The position numbers were made by a program, and so were the translations under genes. This document shows, in pieces, positions 35,210 to 43,179 of a DNA stretch of 64,000 nt; within the stretch, counting starts at the first letter, position 1, and every line of letters starts with the position of its first letter. The notes beneath the pieces are model-generated. The model saw nothing but the letters and a program-made list of their open reading frames with translations. It was not told the DNA's origin and ran no database searches. The stretch lies in contig CACVCF010000112.1 of the NCBI GenBank assembly GCA_902729415.1, positions 215,583-279,582 of the forward strand. The letters are read 5' to 3'. The DNA is from Terasakiella magnetica. GTDB lineage: Bacteria; Pseudomonadota; Alphaproteobacteria; Rhodospirillales; Magnetospirillaceae.

Positions 35210-36760
35210 ATGAGCGGGGCCGGGACTTTCTACGTCACCACGCCGATTTATTACGTCAATGACAAGCCCCATATCGGTCACGCCTATACCACGCTGGCTT
35301 GTGACGTCCTGGCTCGCTTCAAGCGCCAGGACGGTTTTGATGTCAAATTCCTGACCGGCACCGACGAACACGGTCAGAAGGTGGAGAAATCAGCCGAGGC
35401 CGCCGGGATGGAGCCCAAGGCCCTGGCCGACATGAACTCGGCCAATTTCCGCGAGTTGGCCCGAATTCTCGGCTGCTCCAACGACGACTTCATCCGCACC
35501 ACCGAGCCGCGCCATACTCAGGCCTGCCAGGCCTTGTGGAACACTCTGGTCGAGCGGGGCGAAATCTATCTCGGGCATTATGAGGGCTGGTACTCGGTAC
35601 GCGACGAGGCATTCTATGCTGAAGACGAGCTGATCACCCTACCCGGCGGCAAAAAGCAGGCTCCCACCGGTGCGCCGGTGGAATGGGTAAAGGAGCCCAG
35701 CTACTTTTTCAAGCTGTCGGCGTGGCAGGACCGTCTGCTGGCATGGTACGACGCCAATCCCGATTGCGTCGCTCCCGCCTCGCGCCGCAACGAGGTGATG
35801 AGCTTCGTCAAGGGCGGCCTCCAGGATCTGTCGGTTTCACGCACCAGCTTCAAATGGGGCATTCCGGTACCGGGCGACGAAGCCCACGTCATGTATGTGT
35901 GGCTGGACGCACTGACCAATTACATCACCGCCTTGGGCTATCCCGACACCCAGGGTGATTTTGCCCGCTATTGGCCTTCGGCCCTGCACATGGTGGGCAA
36001 GGATATCGTGCGCTTCCACGCCGTCTACTGGCCCGCCTTGCTGATGGCCGCGGGACTGGAGCCGCCGCGCCGCGTGTTCGCCCATGGCTGGTGGACCAAC
36101 GAGGGCCAGAAGATCTCCAAATCGGTGGGTAACGTCATCGATCCCCTGACTCTGATCGAGACCTATGGCCTGGATCAGGTGCGCTTTTTCATGCTGCGCG
36201 AGGTGCCGTTCGGCAATGACGGCGATTACAGCCATCGCGCCATGGTGGGCCGTATGAACAGCGAGCTGGCCAACGATTACGGCAATCTGGTGCAGCGGGT
36301 GCTGTCCATGATCGGTAAGAATTGCGCTGGTGCCGTGCCGCAGGCGGGCGAGGCCAGCGATGACGACCGCGTGATGCTGGGCGCCGCCCATGGCCTGCTG
36401 GAGCGTCTGCGCGAAAGCCTGGACAAACAATTGTTCCACGAGGCGCTGGAAGCCATCTGGCTGGTGGTGCGCGCCGCCAACGGCTATGTGGATCATCAGG
36501 CCCCTTGGACCTTGAAGAAAACCGATCCCGCCCGCATGAATTCGGTGCTGTGGGTGCTGGCCGAGACCATCCGTTCGCTGGCGCTGGCGACCCTGCCGTT
36601 CATGCCGAGTGCGTCGGGCCGGATTCTCGATCAGTTGGCCATCCCCGAGGAGGAACGGACCTACGCCGCCTTCGGCCCCGCTTATGCCTTGAAACCCGGC
36701 ACGGCCTTACCGGTACCCCAGGGGGTGTTTCCGCGCTTTGTGGAAGAGGCGGCACCGTAA
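35210..36760 (+). CDS. metG: Methionyl-tRNA synthetase
   Basis: Class I synthetase of 516 residues, short type without the C-terminal dimerisation domain. The HIGH motif is NDKPHIGHAYTTL and the KMSKS motif appears as KISKSVGN. The zinc-knuckle cysteines of the long type are not obvious (the segment after residue 120 reads WYSVRDEAFYAEDEL), as in other alphaproteobacterial MetG. An anticodon-binding helical domain fills the C-terminal third. Start ATG 35210 is preceded by GGGAGTAAG. The TatD gene starts two bases after the stop. Confidence 0.97.
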   Translation: MSGAGTFYVTTPIYYVNDKPHIGHAYTTLACDVLARFKRQDGFDVKFLTGTDEHGQKVEKSAEAAGMEPKALADMNSANFRELARILGCSNDDFIRTTEPRHTQACQALWNTLVERGEIYLGHYEGWYSVRDEAFYAEDELITLPGGKKQAPTGAPVEWVKEPSYFFKLSAWQDRLLAWYDANPDCVAPASRRNEVMSFVKGGLQDLSVSRTSFKWGIPVPGDEAHVMYVWLDALTNYITALGYPDTQGDFARYWPSALHMVGKDIVRFHAVYWPALLMAAGLEPPRRVFAHGWWTNEGQKISKSVGNVIDPLTLIETYGLDQVRFFMLREVPFGNDGDYSHRAMVGRMNSELANDYGNLVQRVLSMIGKNCAGAVPQAGEASDDDRVMLGAAHGLLERLRESLDKQLFHEALEAIWLVVRAANGYVDHQAPWTLKKTDPARMNSVLWVLAETIRSLALATLPFMPSASGRILDQLAIPEEERTYAAFGPAYALKPGTALPVPQGVFPRFVEEAAP

Positions 36761-36761
36761 C

Positions 36762-37538
36762 ATGCTGGTTGATTCGCACTGCCATCTCGACTTTCCCGAT
36801 TTCGCCGATGACCTTGATGGCGTGGTCCGGCGGGCGGGGGAGGCGGGGGTGGGGATTTTGCTCACCATCGGCACCCACATCACCCGCTATGATCAGGTGG
36901 TGGCGGTGGCCGAGCGCTTTGACAACGTCTATTGCACCGTCGGCATCCATCCCCACGAGGCGGGGACTGAACCGGCGGCAGACGTGGAGACGCTGCTGCG
37001 GCTAGCCCAACACCCCAAGGTAGTGGGGTTCGGCGAGACCGGACTGGATTATTACTACGACAAAAGCCCGCGTGAGCGGCAGCGGGATTCGTTTCGTATC
37101 CACATTGAAGCGGCGCGACGGGGCGGCTTGCCGGTGATCGTTCATACCCGCGACGCCGACGAGGATACCGCCGCCATTCTGGCCGAGGAGATGGGGAAGG
37201 GGGCTTTCACCGGCCTTGTCCACTGCTTTAGCTCTGGCCCCCAATTTGCTGAAAAGGCTGTTGAAATCGGCCTTTATGTCTCGGCCTCGGGCATCATGAC
37301 CTTCAAGACCGCCGACATCTTGCGCGATACTCTGGCCGGTGTGCCGCTGGACCGTCTTCTGGTGGAGACCGATGCGCCGTATCTGGCGCCGATTCCGTTC
37401 CGAGGTAAGCGCAACGAACCGGCCTATGTGGCCCATACCGCCCGGAGACTGGCCGAGGTGAAAGGTGTGGCCTTTGGCGAACTGGAACGCGCCAGCACCG
37501 AAAACTTTCTGCGGCTGTTCTCCAAGGTCAAGCCATGA
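36762..37538 (+). CDS. tatD: TatD-family metal-dependent deoxyribonuclease
   Basis: Protein of 258 residues in a TIM barrel, with metal ligands in MLVDSHCHLDF, GETGLDYYYD, VIVHTRDADED, LVHCFSSG and LVETDAPYLAP. TatD-type enzymes are 3'-5' DNA exonucleases or deacylases of D-aminoacyl-tRNA-like substrates. ATG 36762 lies one base after the metG stop, and the metallo-beta-lactamase gene overlaps its end by four bases. The neighbourhood metG-tatD-MBL is common in alphaproteobacteria. Confidence 0.95.
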   Translation: MLVDSHCHLDFPDFADDLDGVVRRAGEAGVGILLTIGTHITRYDQVVAVAERFDNVYCTVGIHPHEAGTEPAADVETLLRLAQHPKVVGFGETGLDYYYDKSPRERQRDSFRIHIEAARRGGLPVIVHTRDADEDTAAILAEEMGKGAFTGLVHCFSSGPQFAEKAVEIGLYVSASGIMTFKTADILRDTLAGVPLDRLLVETDAPYLAPIPFRGKRNEPAYVAHTARRLAEVKGVAFGELERASTENFLRLFSKVKP

Positions 37539-38302
37539 AGGTAACGATCCTGGGATGCGGCGGCGCCGCAGGGGTTCCTGGGATATCCGCCGGTTGGGGG
37601 GCCTGCGACCCTGACAATCCTCGCAACCGTCGCCGCCGGGCCTCTATTCTGGTTGAGCAGGACGGCACCACTATTCTGGTGGATACTTCGCCCGATCTGC
37701 GGTCACAATTGCTTGATTGTGGCGTACGGCGGTTGGATGCGGTGATCTATACCCACGATCATGCCGATCACCTTCACGGCATCGATGACCTGCGGGAGAT
37801 CAACCGGGTGACCAAGGATTGGCTGCCGGTCTGGGGGGCGGCAGAGATGCTGGAAACTGCCAGAGCCCGCTTCCCCTATGCCTTTGAATCGGCGGAAAGC
37901 CTGGGCGATATGATTTTCCGCCCATTCCTGGACGCCCACGAGATTACAGGGCCGTTCACCGTCGGCAGCATCGCTGTTCAGCCTTTCGATCAGGATCACG
38001 GCTTCATGCGGACCTTGGGGTTTCGCTTTGGCCCGTTGGCCTACAGCACCGATGTGATCGAGATGCCCGAGGAGTCGTTTGGTATCCTGGCCGGTGTCGA
38101 TACCTGGATCATCGGCTGTCTGGTTGATTATCCCCACGTGACTCATGCCCACGTGGACAAGGCGCTGGAGTGGATCCACCGCATCAAGCCGCGCCGGGCC
38201 ATCTTGACCCATCTTGGAAGCCGCCTCGATTATGCAGCCTTGCAAGCGCGGCTGCCCAGCCATGTGGAACCAGCCTATGACGGCCTTGTAATTGAGGTCT
38301 GA
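37535..38302 (+). CDS. Metallo-beta-lactamase-fold hydrolase, PhnP-like
   Basis: Protein of 255 residues with the metal motif H-x-H-x-D-H in TCTHDHADHLHG-like context (IYTHDHADHLHGID), a second ligand in FDQDHGFMRTLGF, and ILTHLG near the end. The N-terminus MKVTILGCGGAAGVPGISA is typical of the PhnP/PqqB subgroup, whose members are phosphodiesterases acting on cyclic phosphates. There is no phn or pqq gene nearby, so the substrate is unknown. It overlaps tatD by four bases. Confidence 0.88.
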   Translation: MKVTILGCGGAAGVPGISAGWGACDPDNPRNRRRRASILVEQDGTTILVDTSPDLRSQLLDCGVRRLDAVIYTHDHADHLHGIDDLREINRVTKDWLPVWGAAEMLETARARFPYAFESAESLGDMIFRPFLDAHEITGPFTVGSIAVQPFDQDHGFMRTLGFRFGPLAYSTDVIEMPEESFGILAGVDTWIIGCLVDYPHVTHAHVDKALEWIHRIKPRRAILTHLGSRLDYAALQARLPSHVEPAYDGLVIEV

Positions 38303-38307
38303 CGCGA

Positions 38308-38474
38308 TCAAAGCCCGCAAGAGCCGGATGCTTTCTTGACCGCCTGAATATCGGCTTTGGCGCCGATGCCCAACGTCACAGGGAAAGAGACGTGGTGGCC
38401 GCCGGTCGTGCCCCGATGCCTTTGCGTTCAGGCAGAACATCGGTTTTGGTGATCTGGGGTTGCGTATTTGGCAT
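38308..38474 (-). pseudogene. Small ORF with apparent frameshift, unknown peptide
   Basis: On the minus strand ATG 38474 is preceded by GTGAGGAAAACT, a good ribosome site. The frame reads 32 codons (MPNTQPQITKTDVLPERKGI, then GARPAATTSLSL) and stops at 38376. After the run of four G near 38411, a different frame stays open to a TGA at 38308-38310 and looks more protein-like: TTGGHHVSFPVTLGIGAKAD, then IQAVKKASGSCGL. One extra G would join both parts into a peptide of about 56 residues. It is either a frameshifted small gene, a programmed slip or a read error. A palindrome lies 41-67 bases upstream. No family recognised. Confidence 0.45.
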
Positions 38475-38514
38475 AGTTTTCCTCACTGAACGCCCCAGAA
38501 TTCAAAGCACGTTT

Positions 38515-38541
38515 TGTCGCCATAATATACATTATGCGACA
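38515..38541. promoter_or_regulatory. Palindromic AT-rich element, possible operator
   Basis: Nested inverted repeats: TGTCGC (38515-38520) with GCGACA (38536-38541), enclosing CATAAT (38521-38526) with ATTATG (38531-38536). It lies upstream of the small minus-strand ORF ending at 38474 and just downstream of the EamA gene's stop. The AT-rich core contains -10-like hexamers. Confidence 0.5.
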
Positions 38542-38604
38542 TTCGCATGTGTCTATTCTGGGGCTGTTTTCCATATGCATCAGACAAATCAAAGCACTAC
38601 CCCG

Positions 38605-39444
38605 CTATCGCCGCCGCGTCACCACCAGGGCAATGCCGCCAAGCACCGCCAGCGAGGCAGCGATAAGGCGGAGCGTTACGGCTTCATCCAGCAGCACGGT
38701 GCCGGCCACCGCCGTGATCACCGGGACGCTGAGTTGGATGGTGGCGGCATGGGTTGCCGGCAATCCGGTCAAGGCCTTGTACCACAAGGCATAGCCCAGC
38801 CCCGAGGCCACCGCCCCCGACAACACGGCATAGACGAGACCAAGGCTGTCGAGCCTCACTTCGGCCATCAAAGCCATCCCGGCGCAGATCAGCGCCGCCA
38901 CCGGCGCGGCGCGCAGGAAATTGCCGGCATTGGCGGCCAGGGCATCGGCCTCTCTGCGACCGCGCAGGGAATAGAAGCCCCACGCAACCCCGGCCGCCGC
39001 CATTAAAGCCGCGCCGCCCGGCGGTGGCGCCGAGATCCCCGGCAGCAGCAACATGACCAAGCCCGCCAACGCCAGCGCCAAGCCGCCCATCTGGATATTC
39101 CGCAAGCGCTCGCCGGCCATCAAGCCACGGCTGATCATGGTCACCTGCACCGCGCCGAACAGCAACAAGGCCCCGGTTCCGGCCGGAAGCGACAGATAGG
39201 CCAAGGAAAAAGCGATGGCGTAGCCCAACAGGGCCAGAGCCGATCCCCAATTGCCGGCAATGCCGCCAGCCCCCCGCAGTCGAACCAGCGCCGCCAGAAC
39301 CAGTGCTCCCGAGGCGATCCGCACCAGGGTGAAGGTGGCGGCATCGATGGCGGTGTGGCGCAAGGCCTCGCGGCAGAGGATCGAATTAGCGGAGAACGCT
39401 ACCATGGTGATCAGCGTCAGAACCCAGGTCCGTGTCGAGACCAT
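38605..39444 (-). CDS. EamA/DMT superfamily transporter
   Basis: Protein of 279 residues with ten predicted helices in two EamA repeats (MVAFSANSILCREALRHT at the start; LVYAVLSGAVASGLGYALWY and LPATHAATIQLSVPVITAVA in the second half). Such proteins export metabolites or amino acids; the substrate is unknown. It is only distantly similar to the EamA protein at 8786. It is divergent from the transglutaminase-like gene at 39516 across 71 bases. Confidence 0.88.
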   Translation of the reverse strand: MVSTRTWVLTLITMVAFSANSILCREALRHTAIDAATFTLVRIASGALVLAALVRLRGAGGIAGNWGSALALLGYAIAFSLAYLSLPAGTGALLLFGAVQVTMISRGLMAGERLRNIQMGGLALALAGLVMLLLPGISAPPPGGAALMAAAGVAWGFYSLRGRREADALAANAGNFLRAAPVAALICAGMALMAEVRLDSLGLVYAVLSGAVASGLGYALWYKALTGLPATHAATIQLSVPVITAVAGTVLLDEAVTLRLIAASLAVLGGIALVVTRRR

Positions 39445-39515
39445 ATCCGGTTTTCTCCGTTCGCTGCTTTCACGGCCATGATAGATTGGCGCCTAGATTT
39501 TCAAAGGCAGATTTC

Positions 39516-40193
39516 ATGACCCTAGATCCGCGTGCCCTGGCTCCCGCCTCCTTCGTTCAATCCGATGATCCCCTTATCATTGATTTCGCCCGAAAGGCTG
39601 CCGGCACCGGCGCCAAGGACCAACGCGAGACGGCGTTACGGCTTTATTACGCGGTGCGTGATCAGGTGATCTACGATCCTTATGTGCGCTTCAATATCCC
39701 AGATACCTATTCGGCCAAGGCCGTGCTGGCCCTGGGGAGCGGCTTTTGTATCCCCAAGGCGGCGTTGCTGGCCGCCTGTTGCCGTGTTGTCGGCATCCCT
39801 GCCCGTCTGGGCTTTGCTGACGTCAAGAACCACCTCGCTACCACCAAACTGTTGGAGAAAAACGGCAGCGACGTATTCCGCTGGCATTCCTTCGCTGAAA
39901 TCTTGTTGGACGGCATCTGGATCAAAGCGACACCCGCCTTCAATTTATCCTTGTGCGAGAAGTTTGGTGTTCACCCGCTGGACTGGGACGGTCGTACCGA
40001 TTCGGTTTTCCATCCCTATGACAAGCAAGACCGAAAGCACATGGAATATGTCGAGCAGCGCGGCAGCTATTATGATGTCCCCTATGAGGCGATCACCGCC
40101 AGCTACCGCCAGCATTGCCCGTTGCTAATGGTTGACGATCCCTGGGACAAGGGGGCCGATTTCGCCGCCGAGGCCAAGAAAATCGATGCCTGA
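39516..40193 (+). CDS. Transglutaminase-like cysteine protease-fold protein
   Basis: Protein of 225 residues with the transglutaminase-core pattern: Cys in GSGFCIPKAALLAACCRVVG followed by IPARLGFADV, and His in VFRWHSFAEILLDG, with a further acidic residue likely completing the triad. There is no signal peptide, so it should be cytoplasmic. Members are often proteases, amidases or inactive scaffolds; the substrate is unknown. ATG 39516 was taken because the upstream frame to 39432 overlaps the intergenic region. mazG overlaps its last 8 bases. Confidence 0.82.
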   Translation: MTLDPRALAPASFVQSDDPLIIDFARKAAGTGAKDQRETALRLYYAVRDQVIYDPYVRFNIPDTYSAKAVLALGSGFCIPKAALLAACCRVVGIPARLGFADVKNHLATTKLLEKNGSDVFRWHSFAEILLDGIWIKATPAFNLSLCEKFGVHPLDWDGRTDSVFHPYDKQDRKHMEYVEQRGSYYDVPYEAITASYRQHCPLLMVDDPWDKGADFAAEAKKIDA

Positions 40194-41001
40194 CGTCCGG
40201 CCAATCGATCGTCTGCTGGAGATCATGGCTCGGTTACGGGCGCCCGAAGGCGGTTGCGCCTGGGATCGTGAGCAGACCTTTGCCACCATCGCCCCCTACA
40301 CCATCGAGGAAGCCTATGAGGTGGCCGACGCCATCGAGCATGACGACAAGGCTGCCCTGAAGGATGAATTAGGCGATCTGCTGTTCCAAGTGGTGTTCTA
40401 CGCCCAGATGTCGCGGGAGGAAGGCGGTTTTGATTTCGACGCCATCGCCGCCGCCATCGCCGACAAGATGGTGCGCCGCCATCCCCATGTCTTTGGTGAA
40501 GCTTCGGCCCGCACCGCTGGGCAGCAGGTCGAGGCTTGGGAGGATACCAAGGCGCAAGAGCGCGCCGAAAGAGCCAAAGGTGGCTTGTCCATTCTTGATG
40601 GGGTGGCCCGTACCCTGCCGCCCATGACCCGTGCTCTGAAGCTGCAAAGACGTGCCGCCCGGGTCGGGTTCGATTGGGATAAGGCCGTCACCATCTTGGA
40701 CAAGTTGGCCGAGGAATCGCGCGAGATCGCCCACGAGATCGAGATCGAGGCCCCCCACGACCGGCTAGAGGACGAGATGGGCGACATTCTCTTTGTCTGC
40801 GTCAATCTGGCCCGCAAACTTGATATCGACCCAGAGCGGGCGCTGCGTCGGGCCAACGGCAAGTTCGAGCGCCGCTTCCGCCATATCGAGACAGAACTGG
40901 CCGCCGAAGGCCGCGCCCCGCAAACCGCCACCCTCGACGAGATGGAGGCGCTGTGGCAGGCTGCCAAGGGCTTGGAACGGTCGGGAGGTGGTGGTGGTTG
41001 A
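40186..41001 (+). CDS. mazG: Nucleoside triphosphate pyrophosphohydrolase
   Basis: All-alpha NTP pyrophosphatase of 271 residues with two MazG-like repeats. The N-terminal one has the signature CAWDREQTF, then YTIEEAYEVADAIE and DELGDLLFQVVFYAQ. The C-terminal one has DRLEDEMGDILFVCVNLARK. It hydrolyses NTPs, including aberrant ones, to NMP and pyrophosphate. ATG 40186 overlaps the upstream gene by eight bases, and the following lipoprotein gene starts inside its end, so three genes appear translationally coupled. Confidence 0.95.
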   Translation: MPDVRPIDRLLEIMARLRAPEGGCAWDREQTFATIAPYTIEEAYEVADAIEHDDKAALKDELGDLLFQVVFYAQMSREEGGFDFDAIAAAIADKMVRRHPHVFGEASARTAGQQVEAWEDTKAQERAERAKGGLSILDGVARTLPPMTRALKLQRRAARVGFDWDKAVTILDKLAEESREIAHEIEIEAPHDRLEDEMGDILFVCVNLARKLDIDPERALRRANGKFERRFRHIETELAAEGRAPQTATLDEMEALWQAAKGLERSGGGGG

Positions 41002-41638
41002 TTGGCTGAAACGGCTCGGGGTTCTCTGCTGCCTTCTGCTGCTGTCATCTTGCTATATTCCCGACAAGTTCAAGGCGGAACTGCGTTTGTCGCGCTATGG
41101 CGATTACGCCTTGACCTATAAAGGCGATCTGCTGTGGGCGCCCATTCTCGATGATTACCGCAAGGGTAAGGTGACGCCAGAGAACGAAAAGGAAAAGATC
41201 GACAATATCCGCAAGGATCTGATCCGCGACATCGCCTTCCGCAAATTGGAATCCAAGGGTAAGGGCCGCTTTGGTGTCGAATACGAGCGGGCTGGGAGGC
41301 TGGACAAGGTGCAATTGACCGCCCTGCTCCGCCGTGATGCCCGCCTGCTGGCCATGCGTTCCATGGAGAACGGCGTCATCGTCATCCATGCCAATGCCAT
41401 GAAGCCTTCCGACGCCCAGATGATGGCCGAGATGGGCCTGAACATGGAAGGCGAGTTCCGCATCACCACCGATGGCAACGTGGTGGAGAACAACGCCACC
41501 GAGGTACGCCAGTTCGGTACCTCCAAGGTCTATGTCTGGAAAATCGAGAATGCCCTGTCGCCCATGCCCCATCTGGTGATGTTGCGTGACCCCGATCCCC
41601 AGCGCCCCTTGGGGCCGCGTCCCTCTGAACTGAAATAG
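40994..41638 (+). CDS. Predicted lipoprotein, unknown function
   Basis: Protein of 214 residues. The start is taken as GTG 40994: GGGAGG lies just before it and the product then begins MVDWLKRLGVLCCLLLLSSC, a perfect lipoprotein signal with lipobox LSSC. The mature part is mixed alpha/beta with segments ELRLSRYGDYALTYKGDLLW and GRFGVEYERAGRLDKVQLTA, and it ends in DPQRPLGPRPSELK. No named family is recognised. It overlaps mazG by eight bases and is followed 15 bases later by the SDR gene. Confidence 0.72.
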   Translation: MVDWLKRLGVLCCLLLLSSCYIPDKFKAELRLSRYGDYALTYKGDLLWAPILDDYRKGKVTPENEKEKIDNIRKDLIRDIAFRKLESKGKGRFGVEYERAGRLDKVQLTALLRRDARLLAMRSMENGVIVIHANAMKPSDAQMMAEMGLNMEGEFRITTDGNVVENNATEVRQFGTSKVYVWKIENALSPMPHLVMLRDPDPQRPLGPRPSELK

Positions 41639-41653
41639 AGGCTTAGAGCCGCC

Positions 41654-42412
41654 ATGTGGAAAGACCGCATCGTTCTGGTGACAGGGGCTACCGCCGGATT
41701 CGGCGCTGCCATCGCCCGCCGCTTTGCTGCCCAGGGGGCTAAACTGGTGATCTGCGGCCGCCGGGTCGAGCGGCTTGAGGCTCTGGCGCGGGATTTGATG
41801 ACTCCGGTCCATTTCGCCGGTCTCGACATCCGCGACCGTGCCGCCGTCTCTGCCTTTGTCGAGGCGATCCCCGAGTCTTTCCGCGCCATCGACGTGCTGG
41901 TCAACAATGCCGGCCTCGCCTTGGGGCTGGAACCCGCCCAGAATGCCGATCTCGATGACTGGGAGACCATGATCGACACCAATCTCAAGGGATTGATGTA
42001 TATGACCCGCGCCGTGCTGCCCGGAATGGTGGCCCGCGACCGCGGCCATGTGATCAATATCAGCTCGGTAGCGGGCACCTATCCCTATGGCGGTGGCAAT
42101 ATGTACGGCGCCACCAAGGCCGCCGTGTCACAGTTCTCGCTGAATCTGATCACCGACCTGCATAAAACCAAGGTGCGGGTAACCAATATCGAGCCGGGTC
42201 TCTGCGGCGGCAGTGAATTTTCGGTGGTCCGTTTTCATGGCGATGCCGACAAGGCCGCCAAGGTTTATGACGGCACCACGCCGCTTAGTTCCGAGGATGT
42301 GGCCGAGGCTGTCGCCTGGGCGGCCAGCCTGCCCGCCCATGTCAATATTAACCGGATCGAGATGATGCCGACCTGTCAGGCCCCGGCAGGCCTGACAGTG
42401 TACCGGGGCTAA
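41654..42412 (+). CDS. Short-chain dehydrogenase, YdfG-like (3-hydroxy acid/serine dehydrogenase type)
   Basis: Classical SDR of 252 residues. The nucleotide motif is VTGATAGFGAAIARRF, followed by NNAGLALG, catalytic Ser in INISSVAGTYPYGG and Y-x-x-x-K in MYGATKAAV. The IEPGLCGGSEFSVVRFHGDA segment and AWAASLPAHVNINRIEMMPT resemble E. coli YdfG, an NADP-dependent 3-hydroxy acid dehydrogenase; the substrate is inferred. The stop overlaps the converging IMPase-like gene by four bases. Confidence 0.88.
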   Translation: MWKDRIVLVTGATAGFGAAIARRFAAQGAKLVICGRRVERLEALARDLMTPVHFAGLDIRDRAAVSAFVEAIPESFRAIDVLVNNAGLALGLEPAQNADLDDWETMIDTNLKGLMYMTRAVLPGMVARDRGHVINISSVAGTYPYGGGNMYGATKAAVSQFSLNLITDLHKTKVRVTNIEPGLCGGSEFSVVRFHGDADKAAKVYDGTTPLSSEDVAEAVAWAASLPAHVNINRIEMMPTCQAPAGLTVYRG

Positions 42413-43179
42413 TCGATCAAGAAGCGCAGAGACGCCCAAGCCCCTTCGGACGGAGCCAGCAGCAAGGCGGATTCCGACGTTACCGGGCGATAAGGTTGAT
42501 TTGTTAGCAGGCGGCTGTAGCCGCCCGCTTCGGCATGGATCAGGACCCCGGCGGCATGATCCCACGGCATCAGCTGGGCGTAATGGGCGAAGTGCAGCTT
42601 TCCCGTTACGAGGTCGATATAATCGTGGGCGGCACTGCCTTTGCGGCCCACCTTGGCCACCTGCGAGGCGATACGGCCAGTTCGTTTAACCGAACCGGTC
42701 ATGCGTTCCAACGGTGTGGGCGGCAAGACGCTCAGCCGCTCTTCTCCGATCCAGGCCCCGGCCCCGGCCTCGGCGATCAGCATGCGCTGGGAGACAGGGT
42801 CATAGATCCAGCCTGCTACGGTTTCGCCATTGACCGCCAGGGCGACGATGATGCCGAAGCGGGGATTGCCCTTGGCGAAATTGGCGGTACCATCCACCGG
42901 ATCGATGATCCAGACGGTGCCTGGATGATCCAGCGCATGCAGCAGGTGGGGTGCGGCATCCACCCCTTCCTCACCCACCACCGATGCTCCGGGCACAAGG
43001 TCAAGCAGTCGCCGGGATAGAACCTGTTCCGCTGCCACATCGGCCTCGGTGACCAATTGGCCCGGCTTCTTCTCGCGGATCTGTCCGGCGGAAAGATTCT
43101 GGAACCGGGGCATCACTTCGCTGGTGGCGGCATCGCGGATAATGTCGGCAACGACGGCGGCGTCAAATCTTGCGGTCAT
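42409..43179 (-). CDS. Inositol monophosphatase family protein
   Basis: Protein of 256 residues in the Mg-dependent IMPase fold. It has metal motif 1 in VVGEEGVDAAP, WIIDPVDGTANFAKGNPRFG and the second motif WDHAAGVLIHAEAGG. Substrates in this family range from inositol phosphate to histidinol phosphate (HisN) and 3'-phosphoadenosine 5'-phosphate. ATG 43179 was chosen; a frame open to 43236 precedes the usual N-terminus. The gene overlaps the end of hflX by 17 bases, placing it in the hfq-hflX transcript. Confidence 0.88.
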   Translation of the reverse strand: MTARFDAAVVADIIRDAATSEVMPRFQNLSAGQIREKKPGQLVTEADVAAEQVLSRRLLDLVPGASVVGEEGVDAAPHLLHALDHPGTVWIIDPVDGTANFAKGNPRFGIIVALAVNGETVAGWIYDPVSQRMLIAEAGAGAWIGEERLSVLPPTPLERMTGSVKRTGRIASQVAKVGRKGSAAHDYIDLVTGKLHFAHYAQLMPWDHAAGVLIHAEAGGYSRLLTNQPYRPVTSESALLLAPSEGAWASLRFLID

